DNA of 31,846 bases. Source: a virus. The position numbers and the translations under genes are program-made. Shown here piece by piece: positions 23,872-30,462 of this stretch. Positions within the stretch are counted from its first letter, which is position 1. Every line of letters starts with the position of its first letter. The stretch lies in the IMG/VR virus record IMGVR_UViG_3300040808_000573, positions 1 to 31,846 of that record; one strand, 5' to 3'. The notes beneath the pieces were generated by a model. That model worked only from the letters and a program-made list of their open reading frames with translations. It was not told the DNA's origin and made no database searches.

Positions 23872-24066
23872 CTAAGCCTCCATTCGGTACGAAGCGTAAC
23901 GCCGGCCATCATGCACCTTCATGTCAGACACAATACGAAACCCTTCGTTACGTAGATCGTTAACGCGGGACGCTAGGCGCATAATACCATAGCGAGTCAG
24001 TGCCTCAAGCGGCGTGATGGAACCGTATTGGTTGATGTGATACATAACCTTGTCGTTCTGAGTCAT
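23872..24066 (-). CDS. Winged helix-turn-helix DNA-binding protein
   Basis: This 64-residue protein looks like a minimal winged helix: KVMYHINQYGSITPLEALTRYGIMRLASRVNDLRNEGFRI (helix-turn-helix with recognition helix around MRLASRVNDL), followed by a beta wing (IVSDMKVHDGRRYASYRM). I recognise this pattern from many small phage proteins. It probably binds DNA; it could be a transcription factor for its own operon. The start is ATG 24066, with AGGAG six bases upstream. It is first in the transcript from the promoter at 24162, ahead of polymerase. Confidence 0.85.
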   Translation of the reverse strand: MTQNDKVMYHINQYGSITPLEALTRYGIMRLASRVNDLRNEGFRIVSDMKVHDGRRYASYRMEA

Positions 24067-24093
24067 AGTGTTCTCCTGAACAGTTGTCGTAAT

Positions 24094-24150
24094 GTAACGC
24101 TACGGCCTAACTAATATTGGTAATCTGTATTAGGTTTGCCGTAACGCTAC
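24094..24150. repeat. Pair of 10-bp direct repeats in the HTH leader
   Basis: GTAACGCTAC occurs at 24094-24103 and 24141-24150, 47 bases apart, on either side of a short CTAATA/TATTAG inverted repeat. Both lie between the promoter and the HTH start, so they could be operator sites. GTAACG-type words are common in this genome, which weakens the case. Confidence 0.35.
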
Positions 24151-24161
24151 AGAACGGTATT

Positions 24162-24191
24162 ATTTTATCATGCCGACGGGGTGTGTGTCAA
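24162..24191 (-). promoter_or_regulatory. Sigma70-type promoter for HTH-polymerase
   Basis: TTGACA at 24191-24186, an 18-bp spacer and TAAAAT at 24167-24162 on the minus strand, with TG before the -10. The -35 box overlaps the TGA stop of the ribonucleotide reductase gene. Confidence 0.8.
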
Positions 24192-26098
24192 GCACCAGAG
24201 CCGACAACTTCACAAACACCACCAGTGCAGGCCAGCTCTTGGCTACCCGTAGTGGTGTCGCCACGCTCAAAGGCAGGTAGAGAGGCCCAGTCAATCTCAG
24301 GCATCTTAGCAGACAGCTCCTTATACTCCTGCTCCGTAAGCTCCTGATACGGCGCTTGACGGTACGTGCCGTTGTCGTAGGGCAGCAGACTGATACCAGA
24401 CATGATGTCCCAGTTGTCCCAAATCCACTGGCATACAGCAAAGAATTCATCTTCCTTGTAGTACACCGTGATGGACGGCTTGTGTTCACACCAGTGTAAC
24501 TGATACTGCTTCCACACTTCAAGCTGTCCGATAGCGCCCACATCATTGCGGAAGATGGAGGTCTTCGGTGCTTCAATCGGGAAGCTGAACACGGTGGTGG
24601 TGTCAGGCTTCATGACGCACGGCTCATACGGTACGCCCTGGGCGCGCAGGAAGTCCGTCATGGGGTCTTTGTTGTCCTGCCGTACGGTGCGTACGTAGTA
24701 CCGTGAGTAGTTGGGGTGGATGCCTGAAGCGCACAGCGCAAGCTGACTCACCGTACCGCTAGGCTTGACGCACGTGATGGCCGCAGCAGGATTGATCTCA
24801 AGGCTCTCAGCCCACTGCTTGTTCACGTTGACGGCACGCTCACGCATGACAGTCAGCCACTCTTCAAGCTTCTTGTTACCCTTGCTGCCGTTAAGCACAG
24901 GGTGGTCCATGAGGCCCGTCAAGCTGACGCCAAGCAGCGCTTCCTCCTCGCAGTTCTTCTTCCACACAGAGCGGAGGTAACGGAAGTTAGTGAGCGTAGC
25001 TTGCAGCGTACCGAAAGCCGTAGCCACCTCCACCTTCTCCAGCAGTTGGTCAAGCGTATCGGTGGACCGTACAATCACTTCGCTCAGGTTGCAAAACTCA
25101 GCGGGGCGCAGGAGGATTTCGCTGCACGGGTTACACCCAAAGGCTGCGGTGTTGTCCCGCCGTCCGTTACGCCCCGCAATGTTGCGTGCTGCTTCCCGTG
25201 AGAAGATGCCACGCTCACCAGAGTAGCTCTCGTACAGCGCCTTCATCTCGCTCATGAAGAACGGGAAGTCAGGCTTCTCGTCGTACACTGCGCTGTTGTT
25301 AGCGAGGGCACGCTGGCCGTTACGCTCCCACCACTGCCCAGACTTGGCTGCCTGCATGCGGTCAGACACAGGGCTCGACAGGCTGATGAGGGCAGAGCGG
25401 CGCACACCACCCACCACCACGATCTCAGCGATCTTGCAGCAGATGTCATGGCACTCTAGGTCGGTGAGCTTCCTACCCGCAGCGCCCTTGAACACGTCCA
25501 CAAGGAAGCGGTGCAGGTCTTCCAGCGGCTCCGGCCCAGACGCCCTGCCGCCAAAGGTTTTCAGGCGTGCGCCAGCGGGGCGTACCTGGGAGTAGTCCAG
25601 CTTGGGCACCTCGCCAGCGTAGAGCATGGCGATTAGCTGTCGCGTACTCTTAGCCCAGCCAATCTTGCTGTCCGCTACGACAATCGTGGTGTCGGTATTG
25701 TCAAACTCTTCGGCCACGATGGGCAGCTTCTTGACTTCCTCACGCTCCACGCTGAAGCCTACGCCCGTTCCGCAGAGCAGGATGTACATCAGCTCGTCGA
25801 AAGCTTTCGGGTCATTGATGGCAAGGTAGGCGCAGTTGAAGCCGGCTACGTTGTCACGGTCCAGCGCAGGGCCAGCCGTCATGAGGGCGCGCATGCTGGG
25901 CACAACCTCAAGGTTGCTGATAGCTTTCTTGAAGCGCGTTGCTTCATTGCTGCCGATCATGCCCTTGTCTTTCCAGTAGTTTACGTAGCGGTTGACAGTC
26001 TCGTCCCACGTTTCGCGCCGCTGCTCGTCTTCCAGCCAGCGAGCGTAGCGACTAGCGTGGATGAACGCGCTGTAGCTTGGGTTGCTTGTCGGAATCAT
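24188..26098 (-). CDS. nrdJ: Class II (adenosylcobalamin-dependent) ribonucleotide reductase
   Basis: This 636-residue enzyme reduces ribonucleotides to deoxyribonucleotides for phage DNA synthesis. Motifs: FNC (C89, first redox Cys), GCNPCSEI (N323, thiyl-radical C325, E327) and FCNLSEV (C336, second redox Cys, 11 residues after C325 as in the Lactobacillus leichmannii enzyme), and a C-terminal CTGGVC shuttle pair. The size and single-chain layout fit the monomeric type, and no separate radical-generating subunit or activase gene is visible, so cobalamin from the host would be needed. The start is ATG 26098, with AAGGAG six bases upstream. Confidence 0.92.
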   Translation of the reverse strand: MIPTSNPSYSAFIHASRYARWLEDEQRRETWDETVNRYVNYWKDKGMIGSNEATRFKKAISNLEVVPSMRALMTAGPALDRDNVAGFNCAYLAINDPKAFDELMYILLCGTGVGFSVEREEVKKLPIVAEEFDNTDTTIVVADSKIGWAKSTRQLIAMLYAGEVPKLDYSQVRPAGARLKTFGGRASGPEPLEDLHRFLVDVFKGAAGRKLTDLECHDICCKIAEIVVVGGVRRSALISLSSPVSDRMQAAKSGQWWERNGQRALANNSAVYDEKPDFPFFMSEMKALYESYSGERGIFSREAARNIAGRNGRRDNTAAFGCNPCSEILLRPAEFCNLSEVIVRSTDTLDQLLEKVEVATAFGTLQATLTNFRYLRSVWKKNCEEEALLGVSLTGLMDHPVLNGSKGNKKLEEWLTVMRERAVNVNKQWAESLEINPAAAITCVKPSGTVSQLALCASGIHPNYSRYYVRTVRQDNKDPMTDFLRAQGVPYEPCVMKPDTTTVFSFPIEAPKTSIFRNDVGAIGQLEVWKQYQLHWCEHKPSITVYYKEDEFFAVCQWIWDNWDIMSGISLLPYDNGTYRQAPYQELTEQEYKELSAKMPEIDWASLPAFERGDTTTGSQELACTGGVCEVVGSGA

Positions 26099-26213
26099 TG
26101 TCTACTCCTTTGTTGAAATACATACGCTCTAGTTTGTCAAGCTTCTTAGACACTTGGTCTAGTAATCTTTCCAGCTCCTCGACACGAAGTGCTGAGGCGG
26201 GGGTCTGACGCAT
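26052..26213 (-). CDS. Small coiled-coil ORF overlapping DUF1289 and RNR genes
   Basis: This 53-residue ORF starts at ATG 26213 with GGAGG seven bases upstream, inside the DUF1289 gene (55-base overlap), and ends inside the RNR gene (47-base overlap). Residues 11-32 form a clear heptad helix (VEELERLLDQVSKKLDKLER). Without it there would be a 60-base gap between the two genes. The ribosome site and heptads support translation; the function is unknown. Confidence 0.55.
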   Translation of the reverse strand: MRQTPASALRVEELERLLDQVSKKLDKLERMYFNKGVDNDSDKQPKLQRVHPR

Positions 26214-26347
26214 TCTAATTCCTCCATAATTTGTTCACGCTGCTCGTCGGTGTACCGTGACCAGCGCACGATTTGCTCCTTGGTTCTACCGCAGCCAGTG
26301 CACCTGTCCCCCATCAGCTCACACTCGCTGCGACACGGTGACTTCAT
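26159..26347 (-). CDS. DUF1289 family small Cys protein
   Basis: This 62-residue protein has the DUF1289 pattern: SPCRSEC (C5, C9), GDRCTGCGRTKEQIVRW, then YTDEQREQIMEEL. Family members are short, common in proteobacteria and uncharacterised; the four cysteines suggest metal binding. The start is ATG 26347, overlapping the primase-helicase stop (TATGA), so it is translated with it. Transfer from a proteobacterial host is plausible. Confidence 0.85.
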   Translation of the reverse strand: MKSPCRSECELMGDRCTGCGRTKEQIVRWSRYTDEQREQIMEELECVRPPPQHFVSRSWKDY

Positions 26348-28041
26348 AGCGCCTCCTCCTCAGGCGGCGTGTACTCGCTGAGCCGTCCAGTCTCCATGTC
26401 GTAGAGCAGGTGACCGGCTGGTCCGGTGATGCCACTGAAGCGATTCTTAAGCACGCGAATGCGCGTGGTGTTGCGTTCAGTTGCACTTTCAGCTTGGCCG
26501 TTACGCTCCAAGCCGATTACAAAGTCGCTGAGCTGAGCGATGGACGCACTGCCCCGCAGTTGCGACACAGACGTAACCGCTCCATCCTCGTGGCCCTTGC
26601 CGTCAGGGCGCTTGAGGTGTGACACAGCGAACAGCACAATGCCCGTGTCCTGCGTAAGCGTGCGCAGCTTAGTCATGATTTCGTCAAGGGCTTTACGCTC
26701 GTCGCCTTGCTGCCCAGCAGAAACCAGGATTGATATATGGTCAAGGACGATGACGTTACAGTCCAGCGCCTTAGCCATGAAGCGTACACGGGACACAACA
26801 TCGTCAACGCTAGCGCCAATGTCGAAGCCAGCGTCCATGATGAACAGCCTGTCGTCCCCATACACACGGTCGTAGCAGTCTAGCCAGTCCTGAGAGCCAC
26901 GTTCCACCTTGCTGATGGGCAGATGTAGCGGGGTTTCTAGGTCCACGCTCATGAAGCCTTCAGCGGTACGCTCGACGCTCTCCTCCATGAACAGGCAGCC
27001 GATACGATTGTCCGTGGTGTTCTTGATGTGCATCACAATCTCACGCAGGATGGACGATTTGCCCAGCCCGCTACCTGCCGTGATGGTGACCAGCTCCGTA
27101 GGGCGGAAGCCGTAGGTTAGTTCATTCAGCTTAGTCCACGGGTAGTCGCCAAGCTTGCGTGGCTTAGGCGCTAGCAAGCGCTCAAGCAGCTCCTCCTTGG
27201 ACAGCACACCCTTCGGCGTATACAGCGACGCCTGCCAGAACGCATCCGTAAACTCCTTCTTACGGCCAGCCTTGAGGTAGTCGCACGCATCCTTGCCAAG
27301 CCGTGCGTCAAGCTTCATGACACGCAGCTTACCAGCGAATACTTCAGCAGCTTTCTCAATGCCTTCGCGTCCTGGTTCGTCAGCGTCAAAGCACAAGATG
27401 ATTTCATCGAAGCCATCAAGGAAATTGTACGCTGCCTTGAAGTCACGCCCTGCACCAGCAGCGCCAGACTTTAGGGACACCACAGGCGACTTACCATCGA
27501 ACAGTTGATTAGCCGCAATGGCGTCAAGCTCACCTTCAGTGACCACGATACGCCGCTGCTCGTGGTTACCGTAACGCTGCTGACCAAAGAGGCCAGCGTC
27601 CTTGGTGTTACCTACAACAGTGAAACCTTTGGTGCTGACGGTGCGTACCTTGAAGCCGATAGGCTGGCTGCTGTCTTCACCAAAGTAGGGATAGTAATGC
27701 TTATCTCCGTCAACAATAACACCGTAATGTTTGGCGTACGTTGACGTAATGTTGCGCTCTGGGATGCTAGACGCAGGCGCTTCGGCCCACTTAGCAATCA
27801 AGCGCTCAAGCTCTAGGTCTTTCGTAAGTGTTACGCTAGGTGTGTCGATAGGTTTCTCCGTGCCGAAGGAACGCTCCGGTTTGATGAACGGTACGGTGTT
27901 GTCGTTACGTGGCGCTGGCGTGTGCTTCTCGCAAGCGAAACAAAACTTACTACCGTTACTGTATACTGCGTTAGCGTCGCTGCTACCGCAAGCTTCACAG
28001 CCCTCGTGTTTAACGAAGGTAGATTCGCTAGTGTTATACAT
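26344..28041 (-). CDS. Primase-helicase (T7 gp4-like)
   Basis: This 565-residue protein has the T7 gp4 layout: zinc finger (C15, C18, C34, C37), TOPRIM primase core with TEGE (168-171) and DADEPG (219-224), then a DnaB-type helicase domain with Walker A GSGLGKSS (323-330), Walker B IVLDH (D434) and a C-terminal GSASIAQLSDFVIGLERN with Arg-finger region. It unwinds DNA and lays primers at the fork. Length matches T7 gp4 (566). The start is ATG 28041, with GGAGG five bases upstream, under the promoter at 28066. Confidence 0.96.
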   Translation of the reverse strand: MYNTSESTFVKHEGCEACGSSDANAVYSNGSKFCFACEKHTPAPRNDNTVPFIKPERSFGTEKPIDTPSVTLTKDLELERLIAKWAEAPASSIPERNITSTYAKHYGVIVDGDKHYYPYFGEDSSQPIGFKVRTVSTKGFTVVGNTKDAGLFGQQRYGNHEQRRIVVTEGELDAIAANQLFDGKSPVVSLKSGAAGAGRDFKAAYNFLDGFDEIILCFDADEPGREGIEKAAEVFAGKLRVMKLDARLGKDACDYLKAGRKKEFTDAFWQASLYTPKGVLSKEELLERLLAPKPRKLGDYPWTKLNELTYGFRPTELVTITAGSGLGKSSILREIVMHIKNTTDNRIGCLFMEESVERTAEGFMSVDLETPLHLPISKVERGSQDWLDCYDRVYGDDRLFIMDAGFDIGASVDDVVSRVRFMAKALDCNVIVLDHISILVSAGQQGDERKALDEIMTKLRTLTQDTGIVLFAVSHLKRPDGKGHEDGAVTSVSQLRGSASIAQLSDFVIGLERNGQAESATERNTTRIRVLKNRFSGITGPAGHLLYDMETGRLSEYTPPEEEAL

Positions 28042-28065
28042 TGTGTCCTCCGTAAAGGGCCTAAT

Positions 28066-28094
28066 ATTTTATCATGAATCGGAGCAAAAGTCAA
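28066..28094 (-). promoter_or_regulatory. Sigma70-type promoter for primase-helicase and RNR
   Basis: TTGACT at 28094-28089, a 17-bp spacer and TAAAAT at 28071-28066 on the minus strand, with TG before the -10. The -35 box overlaps the TGA stop of the upstream gene, as at 24186. Confidence 0.8.
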
Positions 28095-28276
28095 CGCTCA
28101 ATCATCGACATCAAGAGGTTAGCCACTTTCTCTCCATACTCTTTAGTGATGTCACGCATTGCAATTGTGGAGTCAGTCTCCGGGTTTGCTAGGTAGTGGT
28201 ACAGTTCCTCCAGTTCTGGGCGTGTAATGTCCGTGTAGTGGTTACGTTCAGGCCCACTCGTCGTAGTCGTGGTCAT
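28091..28276 (-). CDS. Small phage protein, unknown function
   Basis: This 61-residue protein starts at ATG 28276, with GAGGAG ten bases upstream, inside the end of the preceding gene (29-base overlap). After a Thr-rich start it is helical (RPELEELYHYLANPETDS, MRDITKEYGEKVANLLMSMIER). Longer upstream starts in this frame are shadows of the preceding gene. The stop doubles as part of the -35 box of the primase-helicase promoter. The family is not recognised. Confidence 0.65.
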   Translation of the reverse strand: MTTTTTSGPERNHYTDITRPELEELYHYLANPETDSTIAMRDITKEYGEKVANLLMSMIER

Positions 28277-28658
28277 CGTCGATGCGCTCCTCAGTGTCGT
28301 CATCATTGTAGTCTTTAAAGAAGTCCTGCTCAGCACGGCTGCGCAGCGGCCCGTCACCGTGCATGTGTACGTCGTTACCATCCACCATGGAGTAGTCCCC
28401 GGACGTGGCAGACAGCAGCGCAAAGCGAGCGTCACGCGTGTCCTCCATGGTGTCCCAGGTTGTGGTGTCCATGACGGTTTCCAAGGTCAGCATCCTGTTC
28501 GCTACGCTACGGTTAGCTTCACGCTCAATGTTATGCTGCCGGTACTGCTCAGGCGTTATGGTTTGCACCGTGCCGCCTGCCGCCTCAAAGGCTGCGATGT
28601 CAGCGGCAAGGGCGCGGCGCTCCTCGTCCTTATCGTCGCGCTTCGTGTGTAGTGCCAT
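28248..28658 (-). CDS. Phage protein with AFxxxGGxVQ motif and acidic tail
   Basis: This 136-residue protein starts at ATG 28658 with AGGAG six bases upstream. The N-terminus is charged (HTKRDDKDEERRALAAD) followed by IAAFEAAGGTVQTITPEQYR, a motif I have seen in small phage proteins where a helix precedes GGxV; its role is unknown. The middle is Thr/Met-rich and the C-terminus is extremely acidic (NDDDTEERIDDDHDYDEW), which could mimic DNA. That last idea is speculative. Confidence 0.7.
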   Translation of the reverse strand: MALHTKRDDKDEERRALAADIAAFEAAGGTVQTITPEQYRQHNIEREANRSVANRMLTLETVMDTTTWDTMEDTRDARFALLSATSGDYSMVDGNDVHMHGDGPLRSRAEQDFFKDYNDDDTEERIDDDHDYDEWA

Positions 28659-28911
28659 GCCTCACTCCTATGCTCTGCCACGGCAGCGTGTTGATGCGTC
28701 CGTGTACTGTGCCCTTTACGTCACCGTGTATGTCACCGCCTACGCTGCCACCTATGCTGCCCCAGACGCTGCCCTTGACGGTACCTTTGACGGTCAGGAT
28801 GCGCCACTCCTTGCTCTTCGGCGTGTACTCAAAGTCAATCATATCCAGCACCTGCTCAAGCGTAGGGCGTGGGGCGTTAGGGTCTGGCTTTGTGACTTTA
28901 TAGCTGCCCAT
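28630..28911 (-). CDS. xG[DSN]V tetrapeptide-repeat protein, short paralogue
   Basis: This 93-residue protein starts at ATG 28911, overlapping the DUF551 stop as TGATG. Residues 17-28 (PTLEQVLDMIDF) match the N-terminus of the larger paralogue at 29087. Residues 42-73 are eight tetrapeptides (KGTV, KGSV, WGSI, GGSV, GGDI, HGDV, KGTV, HGRI), which would fold as a regular beta-helix or beta-solenoid with Val/Ile inward. Similar G-V repeats occur in uncharacterised phage proteins; bactofilins are a more distant analogy. Function unknown. An in-frame upstream extension to 28995 is not needed. Confidence 0.75.
   Translation of the reverse strand: MGSYKVTKPDPNAPRPTLEQVLDMIDFEYTPKSKEWRILTVKGTVKGSVWGSIGGSVGGDIHGDVKGTVHGRINTLPWQSIGVRHGTTHEARR
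28693..28788 (-). repeat. Eight 12-bp coding repeats (short tetrapeptide protein)
   Basis: Eight consecutive 12-base units encode x-G-[T/S/D]-[V/I]. On the plus strand the unit reads roughly GACGCTGCCxxx or CACxxTGCCxxx. Confidence 0.8.
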
Positions 28912-29090
28912 CACTGCTCCTCCGGCGGTTCGGGTAGGGGCATCCAGTGGGTGGGTTTCCGGTAATCCCAGCCCGCCCACTTGCCCGACAACCAAAATGA
29001 GCTTTGGGCGTACATAAAGTACCCAAGGTTTATACCTAAAAGGATATGCTCACCATCCCGTGGCGCTGTCTCAATCGGTTGCCAAGTCAT
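28911..29090 (-). CDS. DUF551 family protein
   Basis: This 59-residue protein has the DUF551 pattern: an N-terminal WQPIETAPRDGEHILL and a C-terminal THWMPLPEPPEE, with Trp/Gly-rich strands between. The family is common in phages and prophages with no known activity. The start is ATG 29090, overlapping the previous stop as ATGA, with AGGAGG upstream. It lies between two tetrapeptide-repeat paralogues, suggesting that one of them arose by duplication around it or that DUF551 was inserted. Confidence 0.88.
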   Translation of the reverse strand: MTWQPIETAPRDGEHILLGINLGYFMYAQSSFWLSGKWAGWDYRKPTHWMPLPEPPEEQ

Positions 29091-29497
29091 TGCTCCTCCT
29101 CCAACACCTTAATGGCTTCCTCCCCCCTGCCTTCTCGGATCAGGCGAATAGCGCGCTCTTTGGGGGTTTCCACAAATTGCCATTCACGCCCGTTGATTGT
29201 GCCCTGAACGTCGCCCCAGACGTTGCCCAAGACGTCGCCTTTGACACTGCCAAAGACGCTGCCATAAACATTGGCCCAGACGCTGCCTTTGACGTTGCCT
29301 CCAACGTCGGCACAGACGCTGCCCCTGACGCAGCCCTGAACGTCGCCCCAGACATCGCCACAGACCTTCTTCACGCGTAGGCTGCCATCCTTATCGCGAT
29401 CAAACGCAACAAGCTCAAGCACTTCTTGCATCGTTGGTTCTTTCATTGCGAACTCTCCCTTTAGAGCAGCTATAAGTATGCGGTTCAATTCGTCCAT
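29087..29497 (-). CDS. xG[DSN]V tetrapeptide-repeat protein, long paralogue
   Basis: This 136-residue protein starts at ATG 29497 (TGATG overlap, AGGAGG seven bases upstream; a GTG at 29500 is also in frame). Residues 22-32 (PTMQEVLELVAF) match the shorter paralogue at 28630. Residues 46-101 are 14 tetrapeptides of form x-G-[D/S/N]-V with no insertion, then NGREWQFVETPKERAIRLIREG, a C-terminal module I recognise from other phage proteins with such repeats. A beta-solenoid of Val ladders is likely. It ends in EEEQ, encoding the next ribosome site. Function unknown. Confidence 0.78.
   Translation of the reverse strand: MDELNRILIAALKGEFAMKEPTMQEVLELVAFDRDKDGSLRVKKVCGDVWGDVQGCVRGSVCADVGGNVKGSVWANVYGSVFGSVKGDVLGNVWGDVQGTINGREWQFVETPKERAIRLIREGRGEEAIKVLEEEQ
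29195..29362 (-). repeat. Fourteen 12-bp coding repeats (long tetrapeptide protein)
   Basis: An uninterrupted run of 14 twelve-base units. On the plus strand most read GACxxTGCCxxx or GACGTCGCCxxx. Units differ at synonymous and first-residue positions, so the array is not a fresh slippage product. Confidence 0.85.
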
Positions 29498-29802
29498 CAC
29501 TTCTCCTCCTTTGCTTTTTCGATGGCGGCGTCCACTAGCCGGTCAACTTCGGCGACCTCTGGCCATTCGGGACCGTTCCCACGATCCTCGCCAATCAGCA
29601 TCCAGCCGCCGTCCCTGATCCACCTGTACCGTCTATCGTTCAGGTCCAGCTCTTCGATGCGGTCGGCTATGGCCTTTACAGACTCGGCGACATCGCAATG
29701 ACAGTCAGGATCGTGCAAACGTCGGATTTTGTATGCGTCATGGCATCGGCACAGCACAAGGTCTTGCAGTTCTGCGAGGGACTGCTTCACATCGTCACTC
29801 AT
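29497..29802 (-). CDS. Small phage protein, Cys-rich N-terminus plus RYRWIRD module
   Basis: This 101-residue protein starts at ATG 29802, overlapping the previous stop by 8 bases, with AAGGGAG six bases upstream. Residues 17-37 hold LCRCHDAYKIRRLHDPDCHC, a likely zinc site. Residues about 56-96 (RRYRWIRDGGWMLIG, VAEVDRLVDAAIEKA) match a module common in phage hypothetical proteins that end in a DAAI helix. The two parts look like separate modules joined together. The function is unknown. Confidence 0.72.
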   Translation of the reverse strand: MSDDVKQSLAELQDLVLCRCHDAYKIRRLHDPDCHCDVAESVKAIADRIEELDLNDRRYRWIRDGGWMLIGEDRGNGPEWPEVAEVDRLVDAAIEKAKEEK

Positions 29803-30283
29803 GCTCCTCTCCCTTTGCTTTTGCGCGAGATGCATACCCGCAGACGGGGCAGTAAAAGACAACGCTCGCGTACTCGCCGTTTTCAACCCACAGCTTTCCA
29901 TCTTCGTCCTCAAAGCAGACGTCAACGGCTTCCCCATGGCCTCCTGATTGTGAGTGCAGCTCGCAACGATGCCGCTCCTGCGGACCGCCGTTGACCCTCA
30001 CCGTATGCCCCTTTGCTTTTGTGATAGCGGCGCGGGTTTTGTTGAGCAGCTTGATCAGCCTAGGATCGTCATCAGCGCCAAACATCTTGATGAAATCCAC
30101 AAGCGCCTCCAGCAGATCAGGCGCCGCAGCGATGAGGCGGGCGTCTTCTTCCCGCCCGATGGCGCCCCAAACCGCTTCAGGATCGCTCGCCGTTGCGACC
30201 CAACATTCGGCTTCCGGCGATCGGATGTCGTACCCATCGATCAATTCATAAACGACCCACGGCCCCGGTGTGTGTTTACTCAT
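29795..30283 (-). CDS. HTPGPW-type phage protein fused to a zinc-finger tail
   Basis: This 162-residue protein starts at ATG 30283 (ATGA overlap). Residues 1-95 match a widespread phage family: KHTPGPWVV at the start and EDARLIAAAPDLLEALVDFI in the middle, ending near AAITKAKG, where family members usually stop. Residues 96-162 are an extra part with HRCELH and FYCPVCGYASR, likely zinc-binding. The joint carries the same AAAGCAAAGGG word found at neighbouring gene ends, so this looks like a fusion of two genes. Function unknown. Confidence 0.75.
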   Translation of the reverse strand: MSKHTPGPWVVYELIDGYDIRSPEAECWVATASDPEAVWGAIGREEDARLIAAAPDLLEALVDFIKMFGADDDPRLIKLLNKTRAAITKAKGHTVRVNGGPQERHRCELHSQSGGHGEAVDVCFEDEDGKLWVENGEYASVVFYCPVCGYASRAKAKGEEHE

Positions 30284-30462
30284 TGCTCCTCCTCGCTACT
30301 CTCCGTAGCCTCAAGTCCCACCTCTATGGCACGCAGCACGCCCAAGCTAAGGAAAGCTTGCGCTGCTTTGCTGTCCATGTCAAGCACCACCGTAGCGCTG
30401 CCGTCTTCGTTCTCCACTACGTCAATCACCTCGACGTGAAACTCTTCATTCTGCTTGTTCAT
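30280..30462 (-). CDS. Small acidic phage protein, unknown function
   Basis: This 60-residue protein starts at ATG 30462 with GGGAG seven bases upstream; in-frame ATGs at 30468 and 30507 are poorly placed. It reads EEFHVEVIDVVENEDGSATVVLDMDSKAAQAFLSLGVLRAIEVGLE, a beta-hairpin then helix, and ends in SSEEEQ. I have seen the DMDxxxxxxFLxxGxxxxI pattern in phage hypothetical proteins. It overlaps the upstream gene by 17 bases and the next by ATGA. Confidence 0.68.
   Translation of the reverse strand: MNKQNEEFHVEVIDVVENEDGSATVVLDMDSKAAQAFLSLGVLRAIEVGLEATESSEEEQ

Noticed and set aside
26103-26140. TTGACA on the minus strand upstream of the RNR gene
   Set aside because: At 16-18 bp there is no acceptable -10 box, and the sequence is explained by the coiled-coil ORF at 26052.
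29195-29362. 12-bp periodic array considered as a CRISPR or minisatellite
   Set aside because: No spacers, period too short, and the units encode a regular tetrapeptide in frame, so it is a coding repeat.
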